Assembly (NCBI GenBank): GCA_965212145.1
Contig: CBDBUY010000004.1
Location: 806,001-870,000 of the forward strand
Direction: 5' to 3'
Length of the DNA stretch: 64,000 nt
Source: JAAEPI01 sp965212145
Lineage (GTDB): Bacteria > Bacteroidota > Bacteroidia > Cytophagales > Cyclobacteriaceae
The position numbers were made by a program, and so were the translations under genes. Below the pieces are notes generated by a model. It was not told the DNA's origin. It saw nothing but the letters and a program-made list of their open reading frames with translations, and searched no databases. Of the stretch, positions 9,061 through 16,859 are shown piece after piece. Positions within the stretch are counted from its first letter, which is position 1, and each line of letters starts with the position of its first letter.

Positions 9061-10371
9061 TTATGCCGGTTCTCCGATTAGGTCGAAAGCTGTGGCTTCC
9101 GTGATTTTGACTCTGGCGAAATCCCCAACTCTCAAGTAGGTATTCTCAGCGGAGATGAGGACCTCATTGTCCACTTCCGGTGAGTCATGCTCCGTTCGCC
9201 CGATGAACTGGCCACTCTCCACTCGATCAATTAAAACTTTGAATGTTTTGCCCACTTTGGTTTGGTTGATTTCCGCAGAAATTTCTTCCTGCAGTTCCAT
9301 AACGGTTGACGCGCGATCTTGTTTAACATCTTCGGGCACGTCATCGATCATGGAGAATGCATGCGTGTTTTCCTCGTGGGAATACGTGAAAATTCCCAAC
9401 CTTTCGAATCGAGATCTCTCGATGAAATCCACCATTTCCTGGAATTCTTTTTCTCCCTCGCCTGGGTGTCCCGCGATCATGGTGGTACGAATTGCTATGT
9501 CCGGCACTCTTTCCCGGATTGTGTCCAAGAGTTTCTCCGTTTTCTCACGAGTCGTACCGCGTCTCATGAGTTTCAAAACATCCGTGGAGCCATGCTGAAG
9601 TGGAATATCCAGATAGTTGCAGATGTTTGAGCGCTTGGCCATAACGTCCAATACGTCCATCGGAAATCCCGTAGGAAATGCATAGTGCAGACGAATCCAT
9701 TCCAAACCTTCTACATCTGCCAGTCGATCCAAGAGCTCAGCCAGCTTGCGTTCTTTGTACAAATCCAACCCGTAGTACGTAGAATCCTGAGCTATTAGAA
9801 GAATTTCCCTCGTCCCATTTTTCACTAAATTCTTTGCCTCGGTCACGAGCTGCTCAATGGGCTTGGACACATGCCCTCCTCGCATTAGGGGAATGGCGCA
9901 AAATGAGCACGGACGATCACAGCCTTCAGAAATCTTCATGTAGGCATAATGATTCGAGGTGGTCGTTATTCGCTCACCGAGTAGCTCGTGCTTGTAGTCC
10001 GCATTGAATTTCTTCAGGAGCATGGGAAGCTCCATGGTACCAAACCAGGCATCTACATCAGGGATCTCTGTTTGCAGGTCATCACGATAGCGCTGGGACA
10101 GGCAGCCTGTGACGTACACTTTCTCTACCAAGCCTTCCTGCTTGGCATCCGCATAGCGAAGAATCGTATCTATGGACTCCTGCTTGGCATTGTCTATGAA
10201 CCCGCAGGTGTTGATGATCACAATGTTGGAATCGTCCTTCTGAGATTCGTGCTGGACGTCTATGTCGTTCCCTCGCAGTTGCGTGAGCATGACCTCCGAA
10301 TCCACGATGTTCTTGGAACATCCGAGGGTCACGATGTTGACTTTGTCTTTTTTGAGGGATTTTGTTTTCAT
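9061..10371 (-). CDS. rimO: RimO, ribosomal protein S12 methylthiotransferase
   Basis: A 436-residue radical-SAM enzyme, started at the ATG at 10371; an upstream TTG would add four residues. The N-terminal UPF0004 domain has C18 (TLGCSKN), C56 (NTCGF) and C90 (VTGC), which bind the auxiliary 4Fe-4S cluster. C151, C155 and C158 (CDRPCSFC) bind the radical-SAM cluster. A TRAM domain ends the protein. RimO methylthiolates an Asp of ribosomal protein S12. It heads the five-gene minus-strand cluster, and a TAGTTTTG box lies nine bases before the ATG. Confidence 0.95.
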   Translation of the reverse strand: MKTKSLKKDKVNIVTLGCSKNIVDSEVMLTQLRGNDIDVQHESQKDDSNIVIINTCGFIDNAKQESIDTILRYADAKQEGLVEKVYVTGCLSQRYRDDLQTEIPDVDAWFGTMELPMLLKKFNADYKHELLGERITTTSNHYAYMKISEGCDRPCSFCAIPLMRGGHVSKPIEQLVTEAKNLVKNGTREILLIAQDSTYYGLDLYKERKLAELLDRLADVEGLEWIRLHYAFPTGFPMDVLDVMAKRSNICNYLDIPLQHGSTDVLKLMRRGTTREKTEKLLDTIRERVPDIAIRTTMIAGHPGEGEKEFQEMVDFIERSRFERLGIFTYSHEENTHAFSMIDDVPEDVKQDRASTVMELQEEISAEINQTKVGKTFKVLIDRVESGQFIGRTEHDSPEVDNEVLISAENTYLRVGDFARVKITEATAFDLIGEPA

Positions 10372-10380
10372 ACCGAAGTG

Positions 10381-10388
10381 CAAAACTA
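10381..10388 (-). promoter_or_regulatory. Predicted -7 box for rimO
   Basis: Reads TAGTTTTG on the minus strand, an exact TAnnTTTG. Only nine bases separate it from the ATG, so the transcript leader would be a few bases at most. Confidence 0.45.
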
Positions 10389-10414
10389 ATTAGATGATAG
10401 CCAAACCCTTTTCC

Positions 10415-10422
10415 TATTTTTG
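10415..10422 (+). promoter_or_regulatory. Predicted -7 box for the DUF6452/DUF6048 pair
   Basis: Reads TATTTTTG, an exact TAnnTTTG, with five bases between it and the ATG at 10428. If it is used, the mRNA would be leaderless or nearly so. No -33 TTTG is visible. Confidence 0.45.
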
Positions 10423-10427
10423 GCTCG

Positions 10428-10880
10428 ATGAAATGGCGGTGGCTTTTTTTAGTGCCTGTGCTCTGGGCATGTGACGATTACGATGATTGCGGGATTTCTG
10501 AATTCAGTGAAGAATTGTACATCGAATTCAACAATATCGATACCAAAAGTACTCGCACTGTCACCTTCAACTCCATGGACGTCCAGTTTTCCTCAGGCAA
10601 TACCATTAGCTATGTTGATGAAGTGGGAGGGTCGCAATATCTATTTCCCATTGACTTGGAGGCCGGCTCCACCACGTATGTTTTTCGGACGGACACGGCA
10701 GATTATACCTTCGAATTCGAATATACACTGGAAGCCATCATAGAAAATCCCGAGTGCGGTCCCATCTTTCGCGTGAAAGGGCTGTCTTACAATGAACAAA
10801 TGACCACCTTTGATTCGGTGGCTTTTCGAGTGACCGAACTGACTAAACTATTTGCCCCGCATGTGGAAGTATATTTTTAG
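10428..10880 (+). CDS. DUF6452-family small lipoprotein
   Basis: A 150-residue protein with a short lipoprotein-like signal, WRWLFLVPVLWAC, putting the candidate lipidated Cys at residue 15. The mature part is acidic and looks all-beta. Length, signal and the neighbour in DUF6048 match the Bacteroidota DUF6452/DUF6048 pair, whose function is unknown. Its last 20 nt overlap the start of the next gene, so the two are very likely co-translated. The signal peptide fixes the ATG at 10428 as the start. Confidence 0.7.
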   Translation: MKWRWLFLVPVLWACDDYDDCGISEFSEELYIEFNNIDTKSTRTVTFNSMDVQFSSGNTISYVDEVGGSQYLFPIDLEAGSTTYVFRTDTADYTFEFEYTLEAIIENPECGPIFRVKGLSYNEQMTTFDSVAFRVTELTKLFAPHVEVYF

Positions 10881-11532
10881 TTTGTTCATCCTCACAGGGA
10901 GTATCGCCTCTGCTCAGACCGATGCAGAAGTGGAAGCTGTGGAAAACTTGCTGGTGCAGGACACACTTCCCAAGTTTCGGGTGCGGTCACTTACTGCCAA
11001 TTACAATGTGTTCCGAATGGCAGAGAACATCCTCAACAAACCCAGAACCTCCAACGAGATACAGGGAGAGCTGGGCATTCATAAATTTTTCGTGGTGGCA
11101 GATTTCGGGACAGAAAGCACCAAGCGCCTTGGATACGAAATGGAAGGCACTTACTGGCGTGCCGGATTGGATGTGAACCTGTCTTCTGCCTGGCAGGAGG
11201 GGCAGTTTATTGGGTTGGGACTGAGGGTGGCGAATGCAAGCTTCAGCGACCAGGCCGAGATTACCAGAATACTGGTTGATGATAGCGAGATGGTCGTGAA
11301 TCTGAGTAATGAAAACCTCAAAGCCCAATGGGCTGAGCTGGTGTTTAAAATCCGCGGGAAGATTGCTGGGAACCTCTACACCGGCTACACCATGAGGTAT
11401 CAGTTCTTTTTGAACTACGATCCTTATCCGGAGGAGCTCCGGCCATTCGATGTACCAGGCTATGGCAAAACCAAGCGCCCGAATTCTTTCCAGTTTGATT
11501 ACTACATCGGGTGGAGATTTAGTTTTGATTAA
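10861..11532 (+). CDS. DUF6048-family predicted outer-membrane barrel protein
   Basis: A 223-residue protein started at the ATG at 10861, which begins a signal peptide ending SAQ at about residue 19; a TTG nine bases earlier is less likely. Alternating hydrophobic strands and a C-terminal DYYIGWRFSFD suggest a small beta-barrel. It matches the DUF6048 family in length and in its place after DUF6452. The function is unknown; a two-protein envelope complex with the preceding lipoprotein is an inference from the overlap. Confidence 0.68.
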   Translation: MWKYIFSLFILTGSIASAQTDAEVEAVENLLVQDTLPKFRVRSLTANYNVFRMAENILNKPRTSNEIQGELGIHKFFVVADFGTESTKRLGYEMEGTYWRAGLDVNLSSAWQEGQFIGLGLRVANASFSDQAEITRILVDDSEMVVNLSNENLKAQWAELVFKIRGKIAGNLYTGYTMRYQFFLNYDPYPEELRPFDVPGYGKTKRPNSFQFDYYIGWRFSFD

Positions 11533-11536
11533 TGGC

Positions 11537-11568
11537 GAAAAGTCATTCTTAACTTGTTTCAGAATGAC
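11537..11568 (-). terminator. Hairpin downstream of recF-DUF721
   Basis: GTCATTCT (11542-11549) and AGAATGAC (11561-11568) form a perfect 8-bp stem with an 11-nt loop. Read on the minus strand it is followed by TTTT (11541-11538), so it could end the recF-DUF721 transcript. The T-tract is short, so efficiency is uncertain. Confidence 0.5.
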
Positions 11569-11577
11569 AGAACGGGA

Positions 11578-11868
11578 TCAAATAAACCTCACCTCATCCA
11601 CGATCATTTCTTCAGAGTTCTCACGGATACGAGCCAAAACGATTTCAGTAGATCGGTTCAGTTCGTCTTTCAGTGAGGCAGAGGATAACTCTATGAAAAG
11701 GGTCTTTCCCTTGAAAAACATCTTAGTGGTGCGGGAGGCAATCGGCCGGCCCATGATTCGTTCCCATGACTCAATCAATCGCTTCTGTTTGAACTTATGG
11801 TCGAGATGTTCTTCTTTCAAAAATTTCCCGAATGCGTCCTTAAAGCTCTGTGTAGAATCCTTGCTCAT
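11578..11868 (-). CDS. DUF721 (DciA-like) small protein
   Basis: A 96-residue protein with the DUF721 pattern: a central LIESWERIMG then a beta-rich stretch KGKTLFIELSS and a helix with LNRS. The family includes DciA, which helps load replicative helicase in bacteria lacking DnaC. In Bacteroidota a DUF721 gene commonly follows recF, as here, with a 4-nt ATGA overlap. Whether this protein acts as a helicase loader is an inference from family and position. Confidence 0.8.
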   Translation of the reverse strand: MSKDSTQSFKDAFGKFLKEEHLDHKFKQKRLIESWERIMGRPIASRTTKMFFKGKTLFIELSSASLKDELNRSTEIVLARIRENSEEMIVDEVRFI

Positions 11869-12920
11869 TTCAGTTCGATAAAGTTAACGACCCTATCATG
11901 GAAGAACGTTTTACTGCGCTCTTTTCTGGCGTCAGTGATGAAGATTTGATCAAAGCGCTCCGAGTCATCCAACAAATTGACCAAAGCACTGATGCGAGTG
12001 TCATCCAGCTTATCAAAAATGTCGTCCAGCAGTAGTACTGGAATTTTGTCTGTTTTCGATTTCAGAAAATCGAACTCCGCTAATCGCAGCGAAATAATGA
12101 AAGTTTTTTGCTGGCCTTGCGACCCAAACTTTTTTATGGGTTGGTCATTGAGCGAAAAAACATAAGCATCGCGATGTGCACCCTGCAAAGTGCGTTTCAT
12201 GATCATGTCCCGGTCTCGCTGGTTTTTGAAATTCGATTCAAAGTTTGGGTTCAATACAGCCGTCTCGTATGCAATGCCGGGTTGCTCATTGGTATGGTGG
12301 AGGGCGAGATAGTTTGACTCAAAATGAGTCGTGAATTCTTTGATAAATGCTGCCCGCCGTTCACTGAGTTGCTTGCCCAATGGAAGCATTTGTGCATCAT
12401 ACGTGTCCAGTAACCGGTGATCAATGACGTCTCCTTTTAAATGCTCGTTTCGCTGACGGAGGATTTTGTTGTAAGAGATTAGGTTGCTCAGGTATTGACG
12501 ATCCACTTGAGAAATTGCCCCATCAAAAAACTTTCTTCTAAACTCATTCCCCTCCCGAATGATATCCGCATCATCAGGAGTTGTAAAGACCAATGGCACG
12601 GTTCCCACATGGTCGCTAAGTTTTCCAATTTCATTGTCCTTAACCTTCAGGGTCTTACCTGTTCGGGCATTGAAGCCACAAGCGATTGTCAGTTCCTCGA
12701 ATTCCCCTCTGACCACAAAGGCTTTCTCGCCAAATTGAATATTGGCACTGTCTGACGGGTTGATTGCTGATTTGGCCAGGGCCAAATAATGAATGGCATC
12801 CAGAAGATTGGTCTTACCCACGCCGTTTTTTCCTACCAAGCAATTGATTCCGGCCTTGAAGGCAAAAACCTCTTGTTGGTAATTTTTAAACCCGGAAACA
12901 GACAGCTTGGATAGGAGCAT
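11865..12920 (-). CDS. recF: RecF, DNA replication/repair ATPase
   Basis: Started at the ATG at 12920, giving 351 residues. The longer open frame to 13001 would run past the pdhA start and its promoter. The N-terminus KLSVSGFKNY leads into a Walker A, GKNGVGKTN, at residues 30-38. The ABC-type signature lies in KKFGSQGQQK, and Walker B is LLLDDIFDKLD. RecF binds gapped DNA and helps load RecA with RecO/RecR. It is coupled to DUF721. A -7 box, TAGTTTTG, lies at 12969-12976 on this strand. Confidence 0.95.
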   Translation of the reverse strand: MLLSKLSVSGFKNYQQEVFAFKAGINCLVGKNGVGKTNLLDAIHYLALAKSAINPSDSANIQFGEKAFVVRGEFEELTIACGFNARTGKTLKVKDNEIGKLSDHVGTVPLVFTTPDDADIIREGNEFRRKFFDGAISQVDRQYLSNLISYNKILRQRNEHLKGDVIDHRLLDTYDAQMLPLGKQLSERRAAFIKEFTTHFESNYLALHHTNEQPGIAYETAVLNPNFESNFKNQRDRDMIMKRTLQGAHRDAYVFSLNDQPIKKFGSQGQQKTFIISLRLAEFDFLKSKTDKIPVLLLDDIFDKLDDTRISALVNLLDDSERFDQIFITDARKERSKTFFHDRVVNFIELK

Positions 12921-12923
12921 AGG

Positions 12924-12955
12924 TTTGTCGGCGCGCTTTTTTGACGTTATTTTCG
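12924..12955 (+). promoter_or_regulatory. Predicted pdhA promoter (-33/-7)
   Basis: TTTG at 12924-12927, a 20-nt spacer, then TATTTTCG at 12948-12955, one base off TAnnTTTG. The spacing is ideal for the Bacteroidota sigma factor, and a leader of about 28 nt to the ATG at 12989 follows. Confidence 0.5.
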
Positions 12956-12968
12956 CATTCCGATTACG

Positions 12969-12976
12969 CAAAACTA
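12969..12976 (-). promoter_or_regulatory. Predicted -7 box for recF
   Basis: Reads TAGTTTTG on the minus strand, an exact consensus match, about 50 nt before the recF ATG. It lies downstream of the pdhA -7 box, so the two start sites nearly coincide and the polymerases would compete. Confidence 0.45.
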
Positions 12977-12988
12977 ATTCGACCGGAA

Positions 12989-14005
12989 ATGGCAAAATCA
13001 AAATCGACCTCTAAAAAGGAAACTTTCAGCAAGGAACAGTACATGACCTGGTTTGAGCGCATGTTGTTCATGAGAAGATTCGAAGAAAAGGCTGGCCAGC
13101 TTTACGGCCAGCAAAAAATTCGAGGGTTTTGCCACTTGTACATCGGTCAGGAAGCGTGTGTTGCGGGTGCAGTTTCGGCACTGAAAAAAGGCGACAAATA
13201 CATCACCGCCTATCGGGATCATGCGCACCCAATCGCTTTGGGGAGTGACCCCAAAAAAGTAATGGCCGAGTTGTACGGAAAGGAAACAGGCATCTCAAAA
13301 GGTAAGGGAGGCTCCATGCACATGTTTGACGTAGAGAATCATTTCTACGGTGGTCATGGAATTGTAGGGGCTCAGGTGCCATTAGGTGCAGGGCTGGGTT
13401 TTGCGGAAATGTACAAAGGCACTGACCTTTTGAGTATCACCTACATGGGTGATGGGGCGGTCCGTCAGGGAGCCTTTCACGAAGCGCTCAATATGGCAAT
13501 GACTCTGAAAATGCCGGCTATTTTCGTAATTGAGAACAATGGCTATGCGATGGGAACATCGGTCAAAAGAACATCCAACGTTACTGAGCTGTATCAGCTG
13601 GCAGAGGCTTACGACATGCCGTCGGAACCTGTTGATGCTATGAATGTGGAGGAAGTGCACAAGGCAGTGGCCAAAGCTGCTGCGAGAGCTCGAAAAGGGG
13701 ACGGCCCAACCTTATTGGAATTCCGTACATACAGATTCAAAGGACACTCCATGTCCGATCCGGCGAAGTACCGTACCAAAGAAGAGGTGGAGGAATACAA
13801 GCAGCAAGATCCGATCGAGCAGGTGAGAGCTACCATTCTAAAGAAGAAGTACGCTACAGAGGAGGAATTGAAGGAAATTGACAAGAAAATCAAGGACGAG
13901 GTACTGGAAACTGTGAAGTTTTCAGAGGAGTCTGATTTCCCACCAGCCGCGGATGCTTATACTGATATTTACGCGGAACCAGACTACCCTTACATAGAGG
14001 TTTGA
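12989..14005 (+). CDS. pdhA: Pyruvate dehydrogenase E1 component, alpha subunit
   Basis: A 338-residue protein started at the ATG at 12989. GDGAVRQGAFHEALN with NN at 182-183 is the thiamine diphosphate/Mg motif (GDG...NN, from 154). YRDHAHP and GKGGSMH are the usual E1-alpha active-site and loop motifs. With an E1-beta subunit and E2 it decarboxylates pyruvate to acetyl-CoA. The beta subunit is not adjacent, so it must be encoded elsewhere. A second, fused E1 is at 34168. Branched-chain specificity cannot be excluded, but the alpha-subunit form fits PdhA best. Confidence 0.88.
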   Translation: MAKSKSTSKKETFSKEQYMTWFERMLFMRRFEEKAGQLYGQQKIRGFCHLYIGQEACVAGAVSALKKGDKYITAYRDHAHPIALGSDPKKVMAELYGKETGISKGKGGSMHMFDVENHFYGGHGIVGAQVPLGAGLGFAEMYKGTDLLSITYMGDGAVRQGAFHEALNMAMTLKMPAIFVIENNGYAMGTSVKRTSNVTELYQLAEAYDMPSEPVDAMNVEEVHKAVAKAAARARKGDGPTLLEFRTYRFKGHSMSDPAKYRTKEEVEEYKQQDPIEQVRATILKKKYATEEELKEIDKKIKDEVLETVKFSEESDFPPAADAYTDIYAEPDYPYIEV

Positions 14006-14030
14006 TTAATTGATGAAAATTCTATCTTTG
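14001..14030 (+). promoter_or_regulatory. Predicted promoter of the TPR gene
   Basis: TTTG at 14001-14004, an 18-nt spacer and TATCTTTG at 14023-14030, a full -33/-7 pair. The ATG follows 18 nt later. The -33 element overlaps the end of pdhA. Confidence 0.6.
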
Positions 14031-14048
14031 CGTCCTTAAAATTTTAGC

Positions 14049-14747
14049 ATGTCAAAAAAGAATCAGGAAGGACAGTCTCACGGAAGCATTATCGAAGAAC
14101 CGGAAGTAATCGTTGATAAGGCGGAAGAGTTCTTTCAGGACAAGAAAAAAAAGAACTTCACTTTCATCTTTGGAGGAATACTTATAGCCGCCACGGTTGG
14201 ATGGTTCCTTTACAAAGGACAAATTCAGTCACAGAATGAAGAGGCCCAGGAAGAAATGTTTCAGGCCATGTATTTCTATGAAGCTGACAGCTTAAGCAAG
14301 GCTTTGAATGGTGATGGCCTAAACTATGGTTTCCTTCAGATCATCAATGATTATTCGGGAACCGATGCTGCCAACTTGGCGAACTTCTACGCTGGTAGCA
14401 TTTACATGAACCTATCGGATTTCAACAGTGCCATTCGTCACTTGAAGGATTTCAGCGCTTCGGACTATGTGGTACAAGCACGAGCTTATGCTTTAATCGG
14501 AGATTGCTACTTGGAGTTGGCTCAATATGATGAGGCTGAGAACTACTACGAGCAGGCTGTTGATTATAAATCAAACGAAAGCTACACGCCCGTTTACCTG
14601 CAGAAGTTGGCTGTAGCGAGAGAAAACGCCGGAAAATATGCTGAGGCGGCTCAAGCTTATGACCAAATCATCACAGAATATGTGGGTCATCGATTGGTTC
14701 AGGAGGCGAAAAAGCACCGAGCTAGATTGGAAGCGCTAGCGAGTTAA
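14049..14747 (+). CDS. Membrane-anchored tetratricopeptide-repeat protein
   Basis: A 232-residue protein. A lysine-rich stretch (DKKKKNF) precedes one transmembrane helix at about 37-54, so the rest probably faces the periplasm. TPR-like helical pairs follow, from about 110 to 230, including YALIGDCYLELAQYDEAENYYEQAV. The architecture resembles YfgM-type ancillary proteins, but no specific function is evident. A perfect terminator hairpin lies just after the stop, so the gene is probably transcribed alone, from the promoter at 14001-14030. Confidence 0.75.
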   Translation: MSKKNQEGQSHGSIIEEPEVIVDKAEEFFQDKKKKNFTFIFGGILIAATVGWFLYKGQIQSQNEEAQEEMFQAMYFYEADSLSKALNGDGLNYGFLQIINDYSGTDAANLANFYAGSIYMNLSDFNSAIRHLKDFSASDYVVQARAYALIGDCYLELAQYDEAENYYEQAVDYKSNESYTPVYLQKLAVARENAGKYAEAAQAYDQIITEYVGHRLVQEAKKHRARLEALAS

Positions 14748-14761
14748 GAAATTATCTAACC

Positions 14762-14769
14762 TAAATTTG
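14762..14769 (+). promoter_or_regulatory. Predicted -7 box for ribH
   Basis: Reads TAAATTTG, an exact consensus. Its last base is the first base of the upstream terminator stem. A transcript from here would begin inside that hairpin's 5' arm and so could not form the full stem. Confidence 0.4.
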
Positions 14770-14795
14770 GGACATCTATCAGATGTCCCTTTTTT
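14769..14795 (+). terminator. Rho-independent terminator after the TPR gene
   Basis: GGGACATCT (14769-14777), loop ATC, AGATGTCCC (14781-14789): a perfect 9-bp stem followed by six T. The ribH ATG at 14800 comes four bases after the T-tract. Confidence 0.85.
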
Positions 14796-14799
14796 GTTT

Positions 14800-15285
14800 A
14801 TGGCAAGTTCAGAAAAAAACCTAAGCACCTTTAAGAAATCAAGTTCGAACAATGTTTCGAATTACCGGATCGGTATAGTGGTTTCAGAATGGAATGAAGA
14901 GATCACGGAATCTATGTGCGATGGTGCAATCTCCACAATGGTCTCCATGGGAGTTGTCAGGGAGAACATCCACAGGCTGAATGTTCCCGGAAGCTATGAA
15001 CTCACTCTGGGAGCTCAGCACTTTGCGAAGCAAGATGGTATAGATGCCGTGGTTTGTATTGGGTGTGTAATCCAGGGAGATACCAAGCATTTTGATTTTA
15101 TCTGTGACGCTGTGGCCAATGGACTAACGAATGTGGGATTGAAATTCGATAAGCCAGTTATTTTCGGGGTGCTTACACCCAACACCATGCAACAAGCCTT
15201 GGACAGGGCTGGTGGAAAGCATGGAAATAAAGGAGACGAGGCTGGCGCAACAGCCATCAATTTGCTCAACGCCCTCAAGGGCTAG
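14800..15285 (+). CDS. ribH: 6,7-dimethyl-8-ribityllumazine synthase
   Basis: A 161-residue protein started at the ATG at 14800; a longer open frame would begin inside the terminator. It has the lumazine synthase pattern: VVSEWNEEIT, then NVPGSYELTLGA, VCIGCVIQGDTKHFDFI with the catalytic His, and GVLTPNTMQQALDRAG. The enzyme condenses the ribityl-pyrimidine with dihydroxybutanone phosphate in riboflavin synthesis and usually forms 60-mers or pentamers. The stop shares CTAG (15282-15285) with convergent nhaD. No FMN riboswitch is visible. Confidence 0.95.
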   Translation: MASSEKNLSTFKKSSSNNVSNYRIGIVVSEWNEEITESMCDGAISTMVSMGVVRENIHRLNVPGSYELTLGAQHFAKQDGIDAVVCIGCVIQGDTKHFDFICDAVANGLTNVGLKFDKPVIFGVLTPNTMQQALDRAGGKHGNKGDEAGATAINLLNALKG

Positions 15286-16790
15286 AGAACGAAGAAGATC
15301 AGCCACACAATCACAAAGAGTGGCACCAGGAATGGGATGGAGAATCTCACCATGTATCCAAAGAAGGATGGCATCTTGATACCTACTTGCTCAGCAATTG
15401 ATTTCACCATGAAATTCGGGCCATTGCCGATATAAGTCATCGCTCCAAAGAATACTGCAGCAACAGAAATCGCCTTTAGGAAAATTTGAGAATCAGGGAA
15501 TCCCCCAGCAGCAAAGGCCTGTACATCTGCCAAAGTGTTAATATCACCCCCTTTAGCGGCTAATGCTGCTGTCAAGAAATTGACATAAGTCGGGGCATTA
15601 TCCAGAAAGCCAGATAGCAGACCTGTTCCCCAATAAAGTGAATTGGCCGAAATCATCTGAGCCCCTTCAGGAGACTCGGCGTAGTTACTAACTAGTTCCA
15701 AAGCCGGCATCATGGTGCCGAAAATACCGATGAAAATGAAAGCCACTTCTCGTATCGGTTCAAAATTGAATTCATTACCGGCATGAGCTTGTTTGTCAGC
15801 GAGCTTGTAGGACAAGTAAGCCGCGACCAGCATGATGATCTCCCGGATAAAGGAGAATGTCTGTCCATCATATACGATTCCCGGCACCCACGGAAATACA
15901 TTTGGATCTAAGAAAACCGCCGCTACCACAACACCCAGCCAAATAAAATTTCTTGTGCCTCTTACGCCAACCTTTCCGCTAGGGACGGTGGTGTCTTCTC
16001 CAAAACTGTAATCCGACTTGTTCTTTCTATCCAGCAGATAGAACATGCCTAAAAGAATTACGATCGCGAACGCCCAAGGAAGAAGATTGTTGGTCATCGT
16101 CCAGAAGAACGGTACGCCCTTCAGGAATCCAAGAAACAAAGGGGGATCACCGATCGGGGTAAGAGAACCTCCGATGTTACTGACAATGAAAATGAAGAAA
16201 ATAATGTGGTAAGGTTTAATTCGATTTTTGTTCAACCGAATAAACGGACGAATCAAAAGCATCGATGCACCAGTTGTTCCGATGATATTTGCGATTACTG
16301 CCCCTATTGCTAATATGATGAGGTTAGTTCTTGGGGAGGCATATTTATCGACTATGATCATGATTCCACCTGAGGCAACATAGAGGCCTGTCAGCAGTGC
16401 AATAAACTGGACATACTCGGCCAGTGCATGAACTGGTCCGTGATTATTGTGAAGCTTAAAGAGGTAATAACAAACTACTAGAGCAGCTAATAAGACCGCA
16501 ATAATCGGGTAATTTTTATGCCAAAAGTGCTCGTAAAAGAGTGGGCCTGTGGCGATCATCAATAACAGTATGACAAAAGGCAGAACGCTCCAAGCCGCTG
16601 GTTTTTCTCCATGATGAGCACCATCATCGGCACCATGACCTACTTCCTCAGCATGGCCATCATCCTGATGACTTGAAGATTCTTCCGTATGATCAGCTTG
16701 ATTATCAGTGTGCGTTTCTTCCTGACCATAGGAATAGATGGTCGCGGACATCAATGTCAATAAAAGAAGCGTCCTTAGGTTTGATCTCAT
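15282..16790 (-). CDS. nhaD: NhaD-type Na+/H+ antiporter with a His/acid-rich exported N-terminus
   Basis: A 502-residue protein: signal peptide (about 1-22, ending YSYGQ), then a region of about 40 residues with seven His and many Asp/Glu, then 11-13 transmembrane helices. GGSLTPIGDPPLF and IGNGPNFMV are the paired motifs of the CitMHS/NhaD ion-transporter superfamily. NhaD exports sodium or lithium in exchange for protons, which fits a marine organism. The His-rich stretch would lie in the periplasm and may bind metal or respond to pH (inference). It is the last gene of the anmK-dehydrogenase-nhaD direction, 69 nt after the dehydrogenase, and has no clear -7 box of its own. Confidence 0.85.
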   Translation of the reverse strand: MRSNLRTLLLLTLMSATIYSYGQEETHTDNQADHTEESSSHQDDGHAEEVGHGADDGAHHGEKPAAWSVLPFVILLLMIATGPLFYEHFWHKNYPIIAVLLAALVVCYYLFKLHNNHGPVHALAEYVQFIALLTGLYVASGGIMIIVDKYASPRTNLIILAIGAVIANIIGTTGASMLLIRPFIRLNKNRIKPYHIIFFIFIVSNIGGSLTPIGDPPLFLGFLKGVPFFWTMTNNLLPWAFAIVILLGMFYLLDRKNKSDYSFGEDTTVPSGKVGVRGTRNFIWLGVVVAAVFLDPNVFPWVPGIVYDGQTFSFIREIIMLVAAYLSYKLADKQAHAGNEFNFEPIREVAFIFIGIFGTMMPALELVSNYAESPEGAQMISANSLYWGTGLLSGFLDNAPTYVNFLTAALAAKGGDINTLADVQAFAAGGFPDSQIFLKAISVAAVFFGAMTYIGNGPNFMVKSIAEQVGIKMPSFFGYMVRFSIPFLVPLFVIVWLIFFVL

Positions 16791-16859
16791 GCAGGCCTGT
16801 GACTTAATGCAATTAGCCTTCTAAGATTACGATAAGCAACTAGAAATACAAGCACCAGA

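Noticed and set aside
12921..13001. Longer N-terminus for RecF
   Set aside because: RecF proteins begin directly with the KLSVSGF-type strand; the extra 27 residues cross the promoter region and the pdhA start.
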